DNA from: JALHNI01 sp044226365
GTDB lineage: Bacteria > Acidobacteriota > Terriglobia > Bryobacterales > Bryobacteraceae
Reading direction: 5' to 3'
DNA: 64,000 nt
NCBI GenBank assembly: GCA_044226365.1
Contig: JBGAHE010000014.1
Coordinates: 1 to 64,000, forward strand
How positions within the stretch are numbered: the first letter of the stretch is position 1; each line of letters opens with the position of its first letter. Positions 1-9,439 of this stretch are shown here, one piece after another. Below the pieces are notes generated by a model that saw nothing but the letters and a program-made list of their open reading frames with translations, made no database searches and was not told where the DNA came from. The translations under genes were made by a program, and so were the position numbers.

Positions 1-971
1 TGGCGGTATACGAAGAGACTGCCGCTTCCCCCGACTGGGGTGACCGCGTCGACATGCTCGTGCTGCGGGCCATCAAGGACAAGAAACTCCTGCCGATCGC
101 CGAGTTGGAGCGTGGCTTTGTGCGCCCCAGTTACAACGGCCAAGTCGTGGTGAGTTACTTCCAGGCCGGCCGGGTCTGCAATTACATCGAAGAGAACTGG
201 GGCCACGACAAACTGCTGGCGTTGATGAAAGAATTCTCCACCGCCACGCCGACCGAGGCCGTGGTTCAGAAGGTGCTGGGGATTGACGCCGCCGAGTTCG
301 ATAAGCGTTTTCTGGCGTACATCGAGAAGGACTTCAAGCCGCTTGCGGACAGTCTGGAGGATTGGACCAAGAAGCTGCGGGCGCTCAACGTCGCCGCCCA
401 GCGTAAGGATTGGGACACGGTGCTCGCCGACGGCCCCGCCTTGCGCGACCGCTATCCCGACTATGTCGAAACCGGAAGTCCTTACGAACTCCTGGCCGAC
501 GCTCATGAAGCCAAAGGCAACAAGACGGCGGCCATCGCCGAGTTGAAGAAGTACTCCGATACCGGCGGACGCATGCCGGAGACGCTGAAGAAACTTGCCG
601 CCTGGCAAACCGCGGCCGGATTAAAGAAAGACGCCGCGGTGACGCTGGACCGCATCAACCTAATCTCGCCCGTGTTGGACGAAGAGATGCACCTCCGGCT
701 TGGCAACCTGCTCTACGATGAGCGCAACTTCAACGGCGCCATTCGGGAGTATCGGGCGGTGATCGCTTCGAAGCCCTCGGACCCGGCGCAGGCCCGCTAC
801 AACCTGGCCAAAGCGCTTGAATCCGTAGGCCGGATCGATGACGCCACCGACGAAGTGATGGCGGCTCTCGAAGCCGCTCCGGGCTTTAAGCCGGCCCAGA
901 AGTTACTGTTAGAATTAACGGCTAAACAAGAGGCCAGTCCCGGTCGACCAGCCCCCCAGAAGAAGAACTGA
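1..971 (+). CDS. TPR-containing protein with peptidase MA-like N-terminal region (5' partial)
   Basis: The reading frame is open from the first bases of the window, so the true start lies upstream. The visible 5' end reads AVYEE, which resembles the segment after the catalytic helix of gluzincin peptidase-MA/DUF1570 proteins; the metal-binding HExxH, if present, would be outside the window. Downstream of about residue 110 the protein becomes helical and repeat-like, and the stretch from YDERNFNGAIREYRAVIAS onward is a typical pair of TPR repeats. The C-terminus is short, charged and proline-rich. It sits 17 bp before the MoxR gene on the same strand and probably heads or belongs to that operon. 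Family assignment of the N-terminal part is inference from a short segment; TPR content is well supported. Confidence 0.7.
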   Translation, partial: AVYEETAASPDWGDRVDMLVLRAIKDKKLLPIAELERGFVRPSYNGQVVVSYFQAGRVCNYIEENWGHDKLLALMKEFSTATPTEAVVQKVLGIDAAEFDKRFLAYIEKDFKPLADSLEDWTKKLRALNVAAQRKDWDTVLADGPALRDRYPDYVETGSPYELLADAHEAKGNKTAAIAELKKYSDTGGRMPETLKKLAAWQTAAGLKKDAAVTLDRINLISPVLDEEMHLRLGNLLYDERNFNGAIREYRAVIASKPSDPAQARYNLAKALESVGRIDDATDEVMAALEAAPGFKPAQKLLLELTAKQEASPGRPAPQKKN

Positions 972-988
972 AGGATCCACCAGCCTGA

Positions 989-2014
989 ATGTCAACCACT
1001 ACTCCACCGAGCATCGATGCCGAGGATCTGCGAGCGCGCATTGCGCGTTTTCAGGAGGTCCGCGAGAAAATCGTCACGCAAGTCCGGCGCGTGATCGTCG
1101 GGCAGGACGAGGTGATCGAGCAGGTGCTGATCAGCCTCTTTGTCGGCGGCCACTGCCTGCTGACCGGTTTGCCCGGCACGGCGAAAACGCTGTTGGTGCG
1201 CACGATGGCCGAAACTCTCGGCCTGGTCTTTAAGCGCATTCAGTTCACGCCTGACCTGATGCCATCGGACATCACCGGCACCGACATCATCGAAGAAGAT
1301 CAGACGACGGGTCGCCGCTCCTGGACGTTCGTCGAAGGGCCGATCTTCGCCAATGTCCTGCTGGCGGACGAAGTGAACCGGACTCCGCCCAAGACGCAGT
1401 CGGCGCTGCTCGAATCGATGCAGGAGAAGACGTGTACGGTGCGCGGCAATCACTACAAGCTGCCTGCGCCGTTCTTCGTCTTGGCCACGCAGAACCCGAT
1501 CGAACTCGAAGGCACCTATCCGCTACCCGAAGCGCAGCTCGATCGCTTTCTGTTCAACACGATCCTCGACTATCTGAGTGTTGACGACGAGTTGAAGGTG
1601 ATCAGCCTCACCACCACAACGGCGCAAGCGACTCCTGAGCCCGTCACCACCGCGGCTGAAATTCTCGAGTTTCAGAAGCTGGTGCGCATGGTACCGATCG
1701 CCGAGCCTGTCGCTCGCCACGCGGTGGAATTGATTCGCGCGACGCGCACCACCGACGAATCGGCGCCCGACTTTATCAAGAAGTATGTGAACTTCGGCTG
1801 CTCCGTCCGCGGCATTCAGAACCTGGTGCTGGCCGCTAAGGCGCGGGCCCTGATGCATGGCCGCCATCATGTTTCTTACGACGACGTTCGCGCCCTGGCC
1901 GTCCCGATCATGCGCCATCGGATCCTGGTGAACTTCCAGGCGGAGAGCGATAAGTTGACCTCCGACGACATCATCCGCAAGTTACTGGACGCCAAGCCTG
2001 TACCCAAGGCCTAA
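989..2014 (+). CDS. MoxR-family AAA+ ATPase
   Basis: This 341-residue protein is a MoxR-type AAA+ ATPase, a chaperone-like ATPase that works with von Willebrand A (vWA) proteins in metal insertion or envelope stress functions. The Walker A motif GLPGTAKT is at residues 60-67, Walker B LLADE at 124-128, and the sensor region ATQNP at 166-170 followed by LDRF at 184-187. Length is normal for the family. The stop codon TAA overlaps the ATG of the next gene by one base (TAATG), so the DUF58 gene is probably translationally coupled. The order MoxR, DUF58, BatA-like and large membrane protein matches the Bat-type operons of Bacteroidota and Acidobacteriota. The partner substrate cannot be read from the sequence. 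Confidence 0.95.
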   Translation: MSTTTPPSIDAEDLRARIARFQEVREKIVTQVRRVIVGQDEVIEQVLISLFVGGHCLLTGLPGTAKTLLVRTMAETLGLVFKRIQFTPDLMPSDITGTDIIEEDQTTGRRSWTFVEGPIFANVLLADEVNRTPPKTQSALLESMQEKTCTVRGNHYKLPAPFFVLATQNPIELEGTYPLPEAQLDRFLFNTILDYLSVDDELKVISLTTTTAQATPEPVTTAAEILEFQKLVRMVPIAEPVARHAVELIRATRTTDESAPDFIKKYVNFGCSVRGIQNLVLAAKARALMHGRHHVSYDDVRALAVPIMRHRILVNFQAESDKLTSDDIIRKLLDAKPVPKA

Positions 2015-2901
2015 TGCAGCAGCGCTATCTTGATCCCGCAACCTTGGCCGGCTTGTCCGGCTTGGACCTCGTGGCCAAAACCGTGGTGGAGGGCTTCGTC
2101 TCGGGCCTCCATCGGTCACCAGACTTCGGCTTCAGCCAGGAGTTCGCCGAGTATCGCATGTACACGCCGGGCGACGACCTGCGGCATGTCGATTGGAACG
2201 TCTATGCGCGGACCGAGCGCTGCTATCTGAAACGCTATCGCGGCGAAACCAATACCGCGCTGACCTTACTGATCGACGCCAGCGCCTCAATGTCGTACTC
2301 CACGCTGCCCGTCAACAAGCTCGATTACGCCAAGTTTCTCGCTTCGTCGCTCGCCTACCTCGCGAACCAGCAACGCGACTCCTCGGGCTTGATCGTCTTT
2401 GACGACGAAGTGCGGCAATTTGTCGCGCCTTCGGGGCGGCAGGGGCATCTGCACCGCGTGCTGCATGCCATCGAGAAAGCTGTGCCGGGAAAGCGGACCG
2501 ACTACGCGAAGCCCTTCTTCCATTTCCAGCAGTTCCTCACCCGGCGCGGCATCGTGGCCGTGATGTCCGACTTCTGGGAGGATCCGGAACTGGTCGCCAA
2601 GACCATTGCCCCGCTGCGTTGGAAGGGCAACGAAGTGGTGCTGTTCCACTTACTCGATCCGGCCGAAGTGCGGCCCAAGCTGACTGCTCCGGTGGTGATG
2701 ATCGACATTGAAACCGACGATGAGCTGGAAGTGGCGCCCGAATACGCGCACAAGGAATATCGCGAGAAGATCGACGCCCACATTGCGGCGATGAAGAGTG
2801 CGGCCCAGGGTGCCGGCCTCGACTATCTGATGGTGCAAACCGACCAGCCGCTCGATGCGGCCTTGCGCGAGTATCTTTCGCGCCGTCAGGGGAGAATGTA
2901 A
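2014..2901 (+). CDS. DUF58 domain protein with vWA-like fold
   Basis: A 295-residue soluble protein with the DUF58 signature YTPGDDLRHVDW at residues 50-61, followed by a vWA-type segment LLIDASASM in which the metal-ion-dependent adhesion site motif DxSxS is at about residues 88-92. DUF58 proteins are the usual partners of MoxR ATPases. The start overlaps the moxR stop by one base and the stop at 2899-2901 directly abuts the next gene's GTG. No signal peptide or membrane segment is evident, so it should act in the cytoplasm, possibly at the membrane through the following BatA-like protein. Confidence 0.93.
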   Translation: MQQRYLDPATLAGLSGLDLVAKTVVEGFVSGLHRSPDFGFSQEFAEYRMYTPGDDLRHVDWNVYARTERCYLKRYRGETNTALTLLIDASASMSYSTLPVNKLDYAKFLASSLAYLANQQRDSSGLIVFDDEVRQFVAPSGRQGHLHRVLHAIEKAVPGKRTDYAKPFFHFQQFLTRRGIVAVMSDFWEDPELVAKTIAPLRWKGNEVVLFHLLDPAEVRPKLTAPVVMIDIETDDELEVAPEYAHKEYREKIDAHIAAMKSAAQGAGLDYLMVQTDQPLDAALREYLSRRQGRM

Positions 2902-4917
2902 GTGGGCTTTCTTGCACCATGGTTTCTGGCCGGCCTGGCAGCGTTAAGCTTGCCCGTCTGGCTGCATTTACTCAAGCAGCATCGCAACGAGCCCATCAAG
3001 TTCAGTTCCCTTAAGCTCTTCGAACGGCGGCCGCAAAGCTCGGTGAAGCATCGTCGGCTGAAGTATCTGCTGCTGCTCGCGCTGCGCTTGGCCGTGCTGG
3101 CGCTGTTGGCGCTCGCGTTCGCGAATCCCTTCATCCGCCGGTCGCCGGCCGCGATTGCCTCGGGCACCAAGTTGGTAATCGTCGCCGTGGACCGCTCCTT
3201 CTCCATGCGCGCGGGCGATGCGCTGGAGCGGGCCAAGAGCGGGGCGCGCACCGTGATCAACTCGCTCGGCGCGAGTGACCGCGGGCAAGTCATCGCTCTT
3301 TCCGGCCGCACGGAGTTACTGACGCAGGCGCTGCAGGAGAAGCCCGAGTTACTGGGCGCGATCGCCGCCATCGAACCCGGCGATGGTCGTGGTTCTCTGG
3401 GCGAACTATCGCGTACGCTGCGCTCGCTGGCCGAAGCCGCCAAGCGACCGGTGGAAGTGCATTTCTTCAGCGACCTGCAGAAGTCCGCGTTGCCGCCCGG
3501 CTTCAATGACTTGAAGCTCGGCCCGCAAACGAACCTCGTCATTCATGAGATCGCGCCGTCGCGTACGGCGAACTGGGCCGTGGAAAGTGTGAAGTCGCCG
3601 CGTACGGTGGGTGACCCTAAGCTGGCCCGCATTCTGGTGACCGTGAGCGGTTACGAAACGGCCTCCGCCAAGAAGCCGGTCTCGCTCTGGCTGAACGGAC
3701 GGCAGCAGGCGGCGAAGCTCGCCGACGTCGCCGCCAACGGTCGGGCGACGGTGGAGTTTATCGGGCTCGAAGTTCCCTATGGGTGGTCGCGCGGCGAAGT
3801 GCGCATCGAAGGCGGCGACGCGCTGGCCGCCGATGACGTCTTCCGTTTTGCGATCGAGCGCGCCGATTCGCGTCGCATTCTTTTTGTGCGCGAGTCGCGC
3901 CAGGCACGGAGCGCTCTTTACTTCAAGAGCGCGCTCGAGGCGACGGGCACGGCCAACTTCGCCGTCGATGAAGTGACGCCCGATCAAACCGGCGGCGTCG
4001 ACCCCGGCAAGTTTGCCTTCGTCGTCCTGAACGATCCGGCCTTCCTGCCGGAAGCGTTTGTCGATGCCCTGAAGCGCCATGTCACGGCCGGTGGCCGCCT
4101 GCTGATCACGGCCGGGCCAGGCATCGCGGGTCAGGAAAAGGTCCCGGTGCTCGAGGCGAAAGTCGAGCAGTCCAAATACGCCTCGCGGTCTGGCGAGCGT
4201 TTCCTGACTGTGGTGAAGCCCGATGCCACGCACCCGGCGATCGCCCGCGCGGATCGGCTGGAGGGTGTGAAGTTCTACCAGGCCGTGCGGATCGATCCCA
4301 CGAACCTGCGCCTTCTGGCTCGGCTGAACGAAGGAACGCCGCTGCTGGCTGAGCGAACAATGGGCGAAGGGCGCATCCTCTATTTCGGCAGTAGCTTCGA
4401 TAACATCGCCAACGATTTTCCCCTCAACCCTTCTTTCGTCCCGTTCGTCGAACAAACATCGCTCTATCTGAGCAACGCCGACGAGCGGCCGTCTTCAGCG
4501 GTGGTCGATTCGTTTCTCGAGTTACGCGCACCCGGCGAAGCCAAGTCCGCCCGGCAGGTAAGCGTGGAAGTTTTGGATCCCAGCGGCAAGCGCGCGCTGA
4601 CGCTGGAGGAATCGGTGAAAGCCCAGACGTTAACTCTTTCGAGTGAAGGCTTCTGGGAAGTAGGCCGCCAGAGCGGCCGCGAATTGGTGGCAGTGAATGC
4701 GGATCGACGCGAAAGCGACCTGGCGGTGTTGCCCAAAGAGACGGTCGCCATCTGGCAGAAGATGGGCACCGACACGGGAACGGAAACGGCAGGCGGTTCC
4801 GAAGAATCCAAGCCTTGGAGCTTCTGGTGGTGGTTGGCCCTGCTGTTACTCGGGGTAACCGTGGCGGAGAGTCTGTTCGCGCACCAGTACTTAAAGACGG
4901 AACGGCCCGGCGCTTAA
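2902..4917 (+). CDS. BatA-like membrane protein with vWA domain
   Basis: A 671-residue membrane protein starting with GTG immediately after the previous stop codon. The N-terminus carries a hydrophobic segment (about 5-22), a basic loop with KFSSLKLFERRPQ, and a second hydrophobic segment (about 54-76); this is the BatA N-terminal domain. A vWA-like domain begins with VIVAVDRSFSM, with the DxSxS motif at 97-101. The long middle part resembles a class I glutamine amidotransferase-like fold seen in many of these proteins, which is inference. A tryptophan-rich C-terminal transmembrane segment lies at about 640-660. It is in operon with MoxR and DUF58 genes and is the likely membrane anchor of that system. 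Confidence 0.85.
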   Translation: MGFLAPWFLAGLAALSLPVWLHLLKQHRNEPIKFSSLKLFERRPQSSVKHRRLKYLLLLALRLAVLALLALAFANPFIRRSPAAIASGTKLVIVAVDRSFSMRAGDALERAKSGARTVINSLGASDRGQVIALSGRTELLTQALQEKPELLGAIAAIEPGDGRGSLGELSRTLRSLAEAAKRPVEVHFFSDLQKSALPPGFNDLKLGPQTNLVIHEIAPSRTANWAVESVKSPRTVGDPKLARILVTVSGYETASAKKPVSLWLNGRQQAAKLADVAANGRATVEFIGLEVPYGWSRGEVRIEGGDALAADDVFRFAIERADSRRILFVRESRQARSALYFKSALEATGTANFAVDEVTPDQTGGVDPGKFAFVVLNDPAFLPEAFVDALKRHVTAGGRLLITAGPGIAGQEKVPVLEAKVEQSKYASRSGERFLTVVKPDATHPAIARADRLEGVKFYQAVRIDPTNLRLLARLNEGTPLLAERTMGEGRILYFGSSFDNIANDFPLNPSFVPFVEQTSLYLSNADERPSSAVVDSFLELRAPGEAKSARQVSVEVLDPSGKRALTLEESVKAQTLTLSSEGFWEVGRQSGRELVAVNADRRESDLAVLPKETVAIWQKMGTDTGTETAGGSEESKPWSFWWWLALLLLGVTVAESLFAHQYLKTERPGA

Positions 4918-4951
4918 CAGAGTAAGCTGGTTAGATCAAGAGGAGGTCCGC

Positions 4952-7900
4952 ATGCGGCCATTGGACGAACTGGAGCGATACCTAAGACGGATCGAGCAAC
5001 GGTTACTGGTCTCGGCCCTCGCGCGCGGCGCGGCGATTGCCGGCGTCTCCGCCCTGGTGGCCACGGTCGCCCTGGTGTGGATCGCGAACTCATTCCAATT
5101 CGCGGCTCCCGCCCTTTCCTGGTCCCGCTTCTTCCTCTTCCTCTCGGTCGCCTTCGCCGTCACCTTCGGCGTCATCCTCCCGCTGATTGCCTTAAATCGG
5201 CGTCGCGCGGCACAGCGCGTAGAACAGAAGTTCCCCGAATTTCAAGAGAAGCTGATCACGTGCGTCGATCAGCGCGAAAGCGGCAATCCGTTCATCGACC
5301 TGGTGGCGTCGGACGCGATGAAGGTCGCCGAGCATGCCTCGCCTTCGGAAATCTCGCGCACTCCGTGGATCGCCGCGCTCGGCTCGGCCGGCGTAGCCGC
5401 GGTGGGCGTGCTGATGTGGCTGATCAGCGCCGGTCCGGGTTACCTCGGCTATGGCGCCGCCCTGCTGTGGGGCGCGACCCCGCGCGGCGATACGAAGCCT
5501 TTTTACGAAATCATTGTGACGCCCGGCGACCAGTTGGTGCGCCGCAAGTCGGACCAGACGGTGACGGCGCGTCTGCTGGGCTTTACGGCGAATGAAGTGA
5601 AGCTCCATGCCCGTTACAAAGGCTCCACCAAGTGGGAATCCGCGCCGATGATCAATCAGGCGCAGATGGGCGGCTATGAGTTCCTGTTCGCCAATCTGCC
5701 TGAGTCGGTCGATTACTTTGTGGAAGCGTCGGGCATGCGCTCGAAGCAGTTCAAGTTCACCGTCGTCGACCTGCCCGCCGTCAAGAAGTTGCGCGTCGCC
5801 TATCGCTATCCCTCCTGGACCGGCCTGCCCGCATCGGTGGACGAGACCAGCGGCGACCTGCGCGCCGTCGCCGGTACCGAAGCCGAAGTGCAGGTGCAGA
5901 CCGACAAGCCGCTCAAGAACGGTGTCCTGGTGATGCAGGACGGCAAGCGGATGGACCTGGTGGATAACGGCAAGGGCTGGCTCACCGCCAAGGTCACCAT
6001 CGAACGCGAAGGCATGTACTATGTGGCCGCGATCGAGCAGGGCCAAGCCGTCCGCCTCACGGAAGATTACTTTATCGAAGCCAAAGCCGAATTGCCGCCC
6101 ACCATCCGTCTGGTGCGGCCCGGGCGCGACGCGAAAGCCAATCCGCTCGAAGAAGTACCGATCGAATTGACCGCCGAAGATGACTTCGGCCTCCAGGCCG
6201 TGGAACTGCATTACGCCGTGAACGGCGGCGAAGAGAAGACCTTGAACCTGCTGAACGCCAAGGGCGCCAAAACGGTGGCCGGCAAGCACCTGATGACGCT
6301 GGAAGACTTCAAGCTCATCCCGGGCGACATCGTCTCCTTGTACGCTGTCGCGAAGGACGCCCGTTCGTCCGCGCAGACCGACATGTACTTCATCGAAGCC
6401 CAGCCGTTCGAACGCAACTACACGCAGTCGCAGCAGGCGGGCGGTGGTGGCGGCGGGGGCGAACAGGAACAGGACGATGAGATCTCGCGCCGCCAGAAGG
6501 AAATCATCGCGGCGACCTGGAACGAAGTCCGCACCAAGGACAAGTCGCTGCAGGATGAAAACGCGAAGTTCCTCTCGGACATGCAGAGCAAGCTGCAGGC
6601 CCAGGCCGCCAGTCTTGCCCGTCGCATGAAGAGCCGTGAACTCACCGGCGCGGGCGAAGCGTTTGCCGCCCTGGTGAAGGAGATGGAATCGGCCGCCTCA
6701 GAGATGGGCTCGGCTTCAGACAAGTTGAAAGTGAAGGGCTTCAAAGATGCCCTGCCCCACGAGCAGAAGGCGCTGCAATATCTGATGCGCGCCGAAGCTC
6801 GCCGTCGCGACATTCAGGTGTCGTTCGGGCGGCAAGGTGGCGGTGGGGGTGGCGGCGGTAGCGGTCGTGATCTCGAGAACCTCTTCGACCTCGAACTCGA
6901 CACGGAAAAGAATCAGTACGAGACCGGGCAGCAATCGGCGTCCGGCGGCCAGAAGCAGAAGGCCGTCGACGAAGCGTTGCAGCGCCTGGAACAGCTCGCC
7001 CGCCGTCAGCAGGAGTTGGCCCAGCAGGCGCAGCGCAACCAGCTGACACCACAGCAGCGTTGGCAGCAGGAAATGCTGCGGCGCGAGGCGGAGCAGTTGC
7101 AGCGGCAGATGGAGCAGCTCTCGCGCGGCCAGCAGCAACAGAGCCAGTCGCAGCAGGGCCAGCAAGGTCAACAAGGACAGCAAGGTCAGCAGGGCCAACA
7201 GGGTCAAGCTGGGCAGTCCGGCCAGGCGGGCCAATCCGGTCAGCAGTCGGGCCAGCAGTCCGCCCAGCAGCGCATGCAACAGATGCAGCAACAGCAGCAG
7301 GCGCGGATGAACGGCCAGCGGGATCAGGTGGATCCTCGCGTCCGGCAGGCGCTCGACCGTCTCTCTCGAGCCACCGAGGACATGCGCCGCGGCGGCGAGT
7401 CCAGTGCGGACTCCCGGCGCGCGGCCGAACGTCTCGGCGAAGCGCGCGACATGCTGCGCGGCATGCGTCAGCAGGACGCCTCTTCGCAGCTCGACCAGCT
7501 CTCGCAGCGTTCGCAGGAACTCTCGGACCGCCAGCGTGACTTCGCCAATCGCATGAACCAGACTTACGGCATGCAGGGCCGTCAGGGAGCCAACGCCACT
7601 CGTTCCACGCCGATCGACGGCGAAAAGAACGAGCAGATGGCGCAGGAAAAACTCAAGCTGATGGAAGAGTACAACCGCCTGGAGCGCGACCTGAAGGATG
7701 CCTCTCGCGAACTGGCGTCCACCAAAAAGGGCGCGTCGAACAAGCTACGGCAGGCGCTCGGCGAACTCGACGCCGAGGACGTGTCGCTCAAGATGAAGTA
7801 CATGAGCGAGTATCTGCGCCGCGGCTACGGCAATCAGCCCGGCACGCGCGAGCAGATGTGGCTGCGCGAGCAGCCCGTCACGCGGGCGCTCGAGCAACTG

Positions 7901-8746
7901 CGCGACAAGGTGAAGGAAGCCGCCGCGGCCGGCGCGGGCAATGACAAGGATGGCCAAGGCAAAGACGGCATCGAGAGCGCGCTGAATCGCCTCGAAGACG
8001 TCCGGACGCGCATGGAACAGATGGCGCGTCAGGGCCAGGGCCAGCCAGGTCAAGGTCAGCAGCCGGGCCAGCGTGGCCAGGGGCAACAGCCTGGTCAGGG
8101 TCAACAAGCCGGCCAACGCGGACAGGGTCAACAGGGCCAGCAAGGACAGCAGGGTCAGGGCCAGGCGCAGGGCCAAGGACAAGGTCAGCAGGGCCAGCAG
8201 GGACAAGGCCAAGCCCAGGGTCAGGGGCAGCAAGGCCAGGGTGGCCAGGGTCGCGGCGGTCAGCAAATGGGCCAGGGCGGCGGACTTGGCGGTCCGCGTG
8301 ACTTCGGCGGCGGCGGTGGTGACCGTCGCGGCGAATTCGGCGCCATGAACAGCGGCGACCGGCAGGGGCAGTTGCCGAACGGCGCGCCGGGGCTCAACGG
8401 GCTGGAGCGCACCTACCGCGAAGGTGTGCGTGACTTGCAGCAGTTGCGCCAGGCGATCGGCCAGCAGGGTGCCCAGCCCGGCAATCAGGAACTCACCAAG
8501 GACGTGGAAGCGCTCATCCGCCAGATGCAGCAGATCGACCCGTCGAAGTTCCCCGGCAATCCCGAACTCGTCGAACGCATCCGCACGCAAGTGCTCCCGG
8601 CCATGGAGCAGCTCGAAACGCAGCTGCGCCGTCAGGTGGAAGAGCAGAACACCGGCCAGGTGAAGACCGGCACCAGCGGCAAGATTCCGCAAGGCTATAG
8701 CGAAGCCGTCGCGGAATACTATCGCCGTCTCGGCAAAGTGAAGTAG
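4952..8746 (+). CDS. DUF4175-family large membrane protein with Gln/Gly-rich repeats
   Basis: This 1264-residue protein has three hydrophobic segments near the N-terminus (about 26-46, 57-80 and 140-163), followed by a long soluble region, the layout of DUF4175 proteins that close MoxR/DUF58/BatA operons. A strong Shine-Dalgarno AGGAGGT at 4941-4947, four bases before the ATG, fixes the start. Residues about 190-480 look like beta-rich Ig-like domains. After a Gly-rich linker comes a long charged helical region with coiled-coil character, interrupted by two low-complexity Gln/Gly tracts at about residues 726-786 and 1028-1110. The C-terminal 130 residues are helical again. Function is unknown; a scaffold or mechanical role in the envelope is inference. 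Confidence 0.85.
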   Translation: MRPLDELERYLRRIEQRLLVSALARGAAIAGVSALVATVALVWIANSFQFAAPALSWSRFFLFLSVAFAVTFGVILPLIALNRRRAAQRVEQKFPEFQEKLITCVDQRESGNPFIDLVASDAMKVAEHASPSEISRTPWIAALGSAGVAAVGVLMWLISAGPGYLGYGAALLWGATPRGDTKPFYEIIVTPGDQLVRRKSDQTVTARLLGFTANEVKLHARYKGSTKWESAPMINQAQMGGYEFLFANLPESVDYFVEASGMRSKQFKFTVVDLPAVKKLRVAYRYPSWTGLPASVDETSGDLRAVAGTEAEVQVQTDKPLKNGVLVMQDGKRMDLVDNGKGWLTAKVTIEREGMYYVAAIEQGQAVRLTEDYFIEAKAELPPTIRLVRPGRDAKANPLEEVPIELTAEDDFGLQAVELHYAVNGGEEKTLNLLNAKGAKTVAGKHLMTLEDFKLIPGDIVSLYAVAKDARSSAQTDMYFIEAQPFERNYTQSQQAGGGGGGGEQEQDDEISRRQKEIIAATWNEVRTKDKSLQDENAKFLSDMQSKLQAQAASLARRMKSRELTGAGEAFAALVKEMESAASEMGSASDKLKVKGFKDALPHEQKALQYLMRAEARRRDIQVSFGRQGGGGGGGGSGRDLENLFDLELDTEKNQYETGQQSASGGQKQKAVDEALQRLEQLARRQQELAQQAQRNQLTPQQRWQQEMLRREAEQLQRQMEQLSRGQQQQSQSQQGQQGQQGQQGQQGQQGQAGQSGQAGQSGQQSGQQSAQQRMQQMQQQQQARMNGQRDQVDPRVRQALDRLSRATEDMRRGGESSADSRRAAERLGEARDMLRGMRQQDASSQLDQLSQRSQELSDRQRDFANRMNQTYGMQGRQGANATRSTPIDGEKNEQMAQEKLKLMEEYNRLERDLKDASRELASTKKGASNKLRQALGELDAEDVSLKMKYMSEYLRRGYGNQPGTREQMWLREQPVTRALEQLRDKVKEAAAAGAGNDKDGQGKDGIESALNRLEDVRTRMEQMARQGQGQPGQGQQPGQRGQGQQPGQGQQAGQRGQGQQGQQGQQGQGQAQGQGQGQQGQQGQGQAQGQGQQGQGGQGRGGQQMGQGGGLGGPRDFGGGGGDRRGEFGAMNSGDRQGQLPNGAPGLNGLERTYREGVRDLQQLRQAIGQQGAQPGNQELTKDVEALIRQMQQIDPSKFPGNPELVERIRTQVLPAMEQLETQLRRQVEEQNTGQVKTGTSGKIPQGYSEAVAEYYRRLGKVK
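7132..7311 (+). repeat. Gln/Gly/Ser-rich low-complexity coding repeat
   Basis: The DNA consists of degenerate cag/caa/ggt/ggc codons encoding repeated GQQ and GQS units inside the DUF4175 protein. Synonymous codons alternate (cagcaaggtcaacaagga), so the repetition is maintained at the protein level more than at the DNA level. Confidence 0.8.
8033..8290 (+). repeat. Second Gln/Gly-rich coding repeat
   Basis: Encodes irregular GQG, GQQ, PGQ and AQG units ending in a Gly-rich patch. It has a similar composition to the first tract 0.7 kb upstream and contains some Arg and Pro, which makes it collagen-like with glycine at many third positions. Confidence 0.8.
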
Positions 8747-9424
8747 CTAGAGTTTGAGCGCGGTCACCGTGATCGCGCCACCGAAACAACCCGCCACGTC
8801 TGTGCCCTCCAGGCGCGGCCGCTCGTGATAATTGCCGCCGTAGCGATAGGCGCCCTCTTCCCGGTGATAGCGCACCTGCATCGCCGAAGGATCGAGCGGA
8901 CAATCGAGGATTGGCACTTCGCCTTCCACGTGCGGCAGGTTTACGTTCCAATAGCGGCCCGGATCGGGCTGACCGGCCAGCAGCCGGGCCAACACCGCCT
9001 CGGACCGTGCTTCCGCCAGGGCCCAATCCACCGGCTTTCCCCGCTTCACGTAATGCGACAGCGCCACGGCACTCCGGCCCAGTAAAGCCGCCTCGCGCGC
9101 CGCCGCCACCGTCCCCGACATGTAAACATCGGCGCCCAGATTGCCGCCCTGGTTGATGCCCGAAAGCAGCCACGCCGCGTCCGGCACCAACTCCACCAGC
9201 GCCAATCGCGCGCAGTCTGCCGGCGTACCGTGCACGCGATACCGTGTCCGGCTCAATTGCTCCACCGTGATCGGCGCACCCACCGTCACCCGATGGCCGC
9301 CCGCCGAGTGCTCCTCGGCGGGCGCCACCACATACACTTCCGCAAAATGCTCGGCGACTTCCAAAAGCGAAGCCAACCCGGGAGCATCGATCCCATCGTC
9401 GTTCGTCACGACTATCTTCATCAT
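8747..9424 (-). CDS. surE: 5'/3'-nucleotidase SurE
   Basis: A 225-residue SurE phosphatase that removes phosphate from nucleoside monophosphates (and often polyphosphate) in a metal-dependent reaction. The catalytic metal site is the N-terminal VTNDDGIDAPG with Asp9-Asp10; the central SGINQGGNLGADVYMSGT motif is also present, as is HGTPADCA. Length is slightly short of the usual 250. The start could be the ATG at 9424 or the one a codon later at 9421. The gene is convergent with, and directly abuts, the DUF4175 gene, and its start is only 15 bases from that of the divergent MOSC gene. Confidence 0.95.
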   Translation of the reverse strand: MMKIVVTNDDGIDAPGLASLLEVAEHFAEVYVVAPAEEHSAGGHRVTVGAPITVEQLSRTRYRVHGTPADCARLALVELVPDAAWLLSGINQGGNLGADVYMSGTVAAAREAALLGRSAVALSHYVKRGKPVDWALAEARSEAVLARLLAGQPDPGRYWNVNLPHVEGEVPILDCPLDPSAMQVRYHREEGAYRYGGNYHERPRLEGTDVAGCFGGAITVTALKL

Positions 9425-9434
9425 TCTGAGAATG
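9422..9434. promoter_or_regulatory. Odd palindrome CATTCTGAGAATG between surE and MOSC gene
   Basis: A 6-1-6 perfect inverted repeat whose left end contains the surE start codon (read on the minus strand). The half-site AGAATG recurs at 9437-9442 across the MOSC start codon. It lies in the only sequence available for regulating both genes, but may be chance. Confidence 0.3.
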
Positions 9435-9439
9435 CCAGA

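Noticed and set aside
7060..8348. Tandem DNA repeat or recent slippage in the Gln/Gly tracts
   Set aside because: The repeat units differ in synonymous positions, so they are not recent exact DNA duplications; kept only as coding low-complexity repeats.
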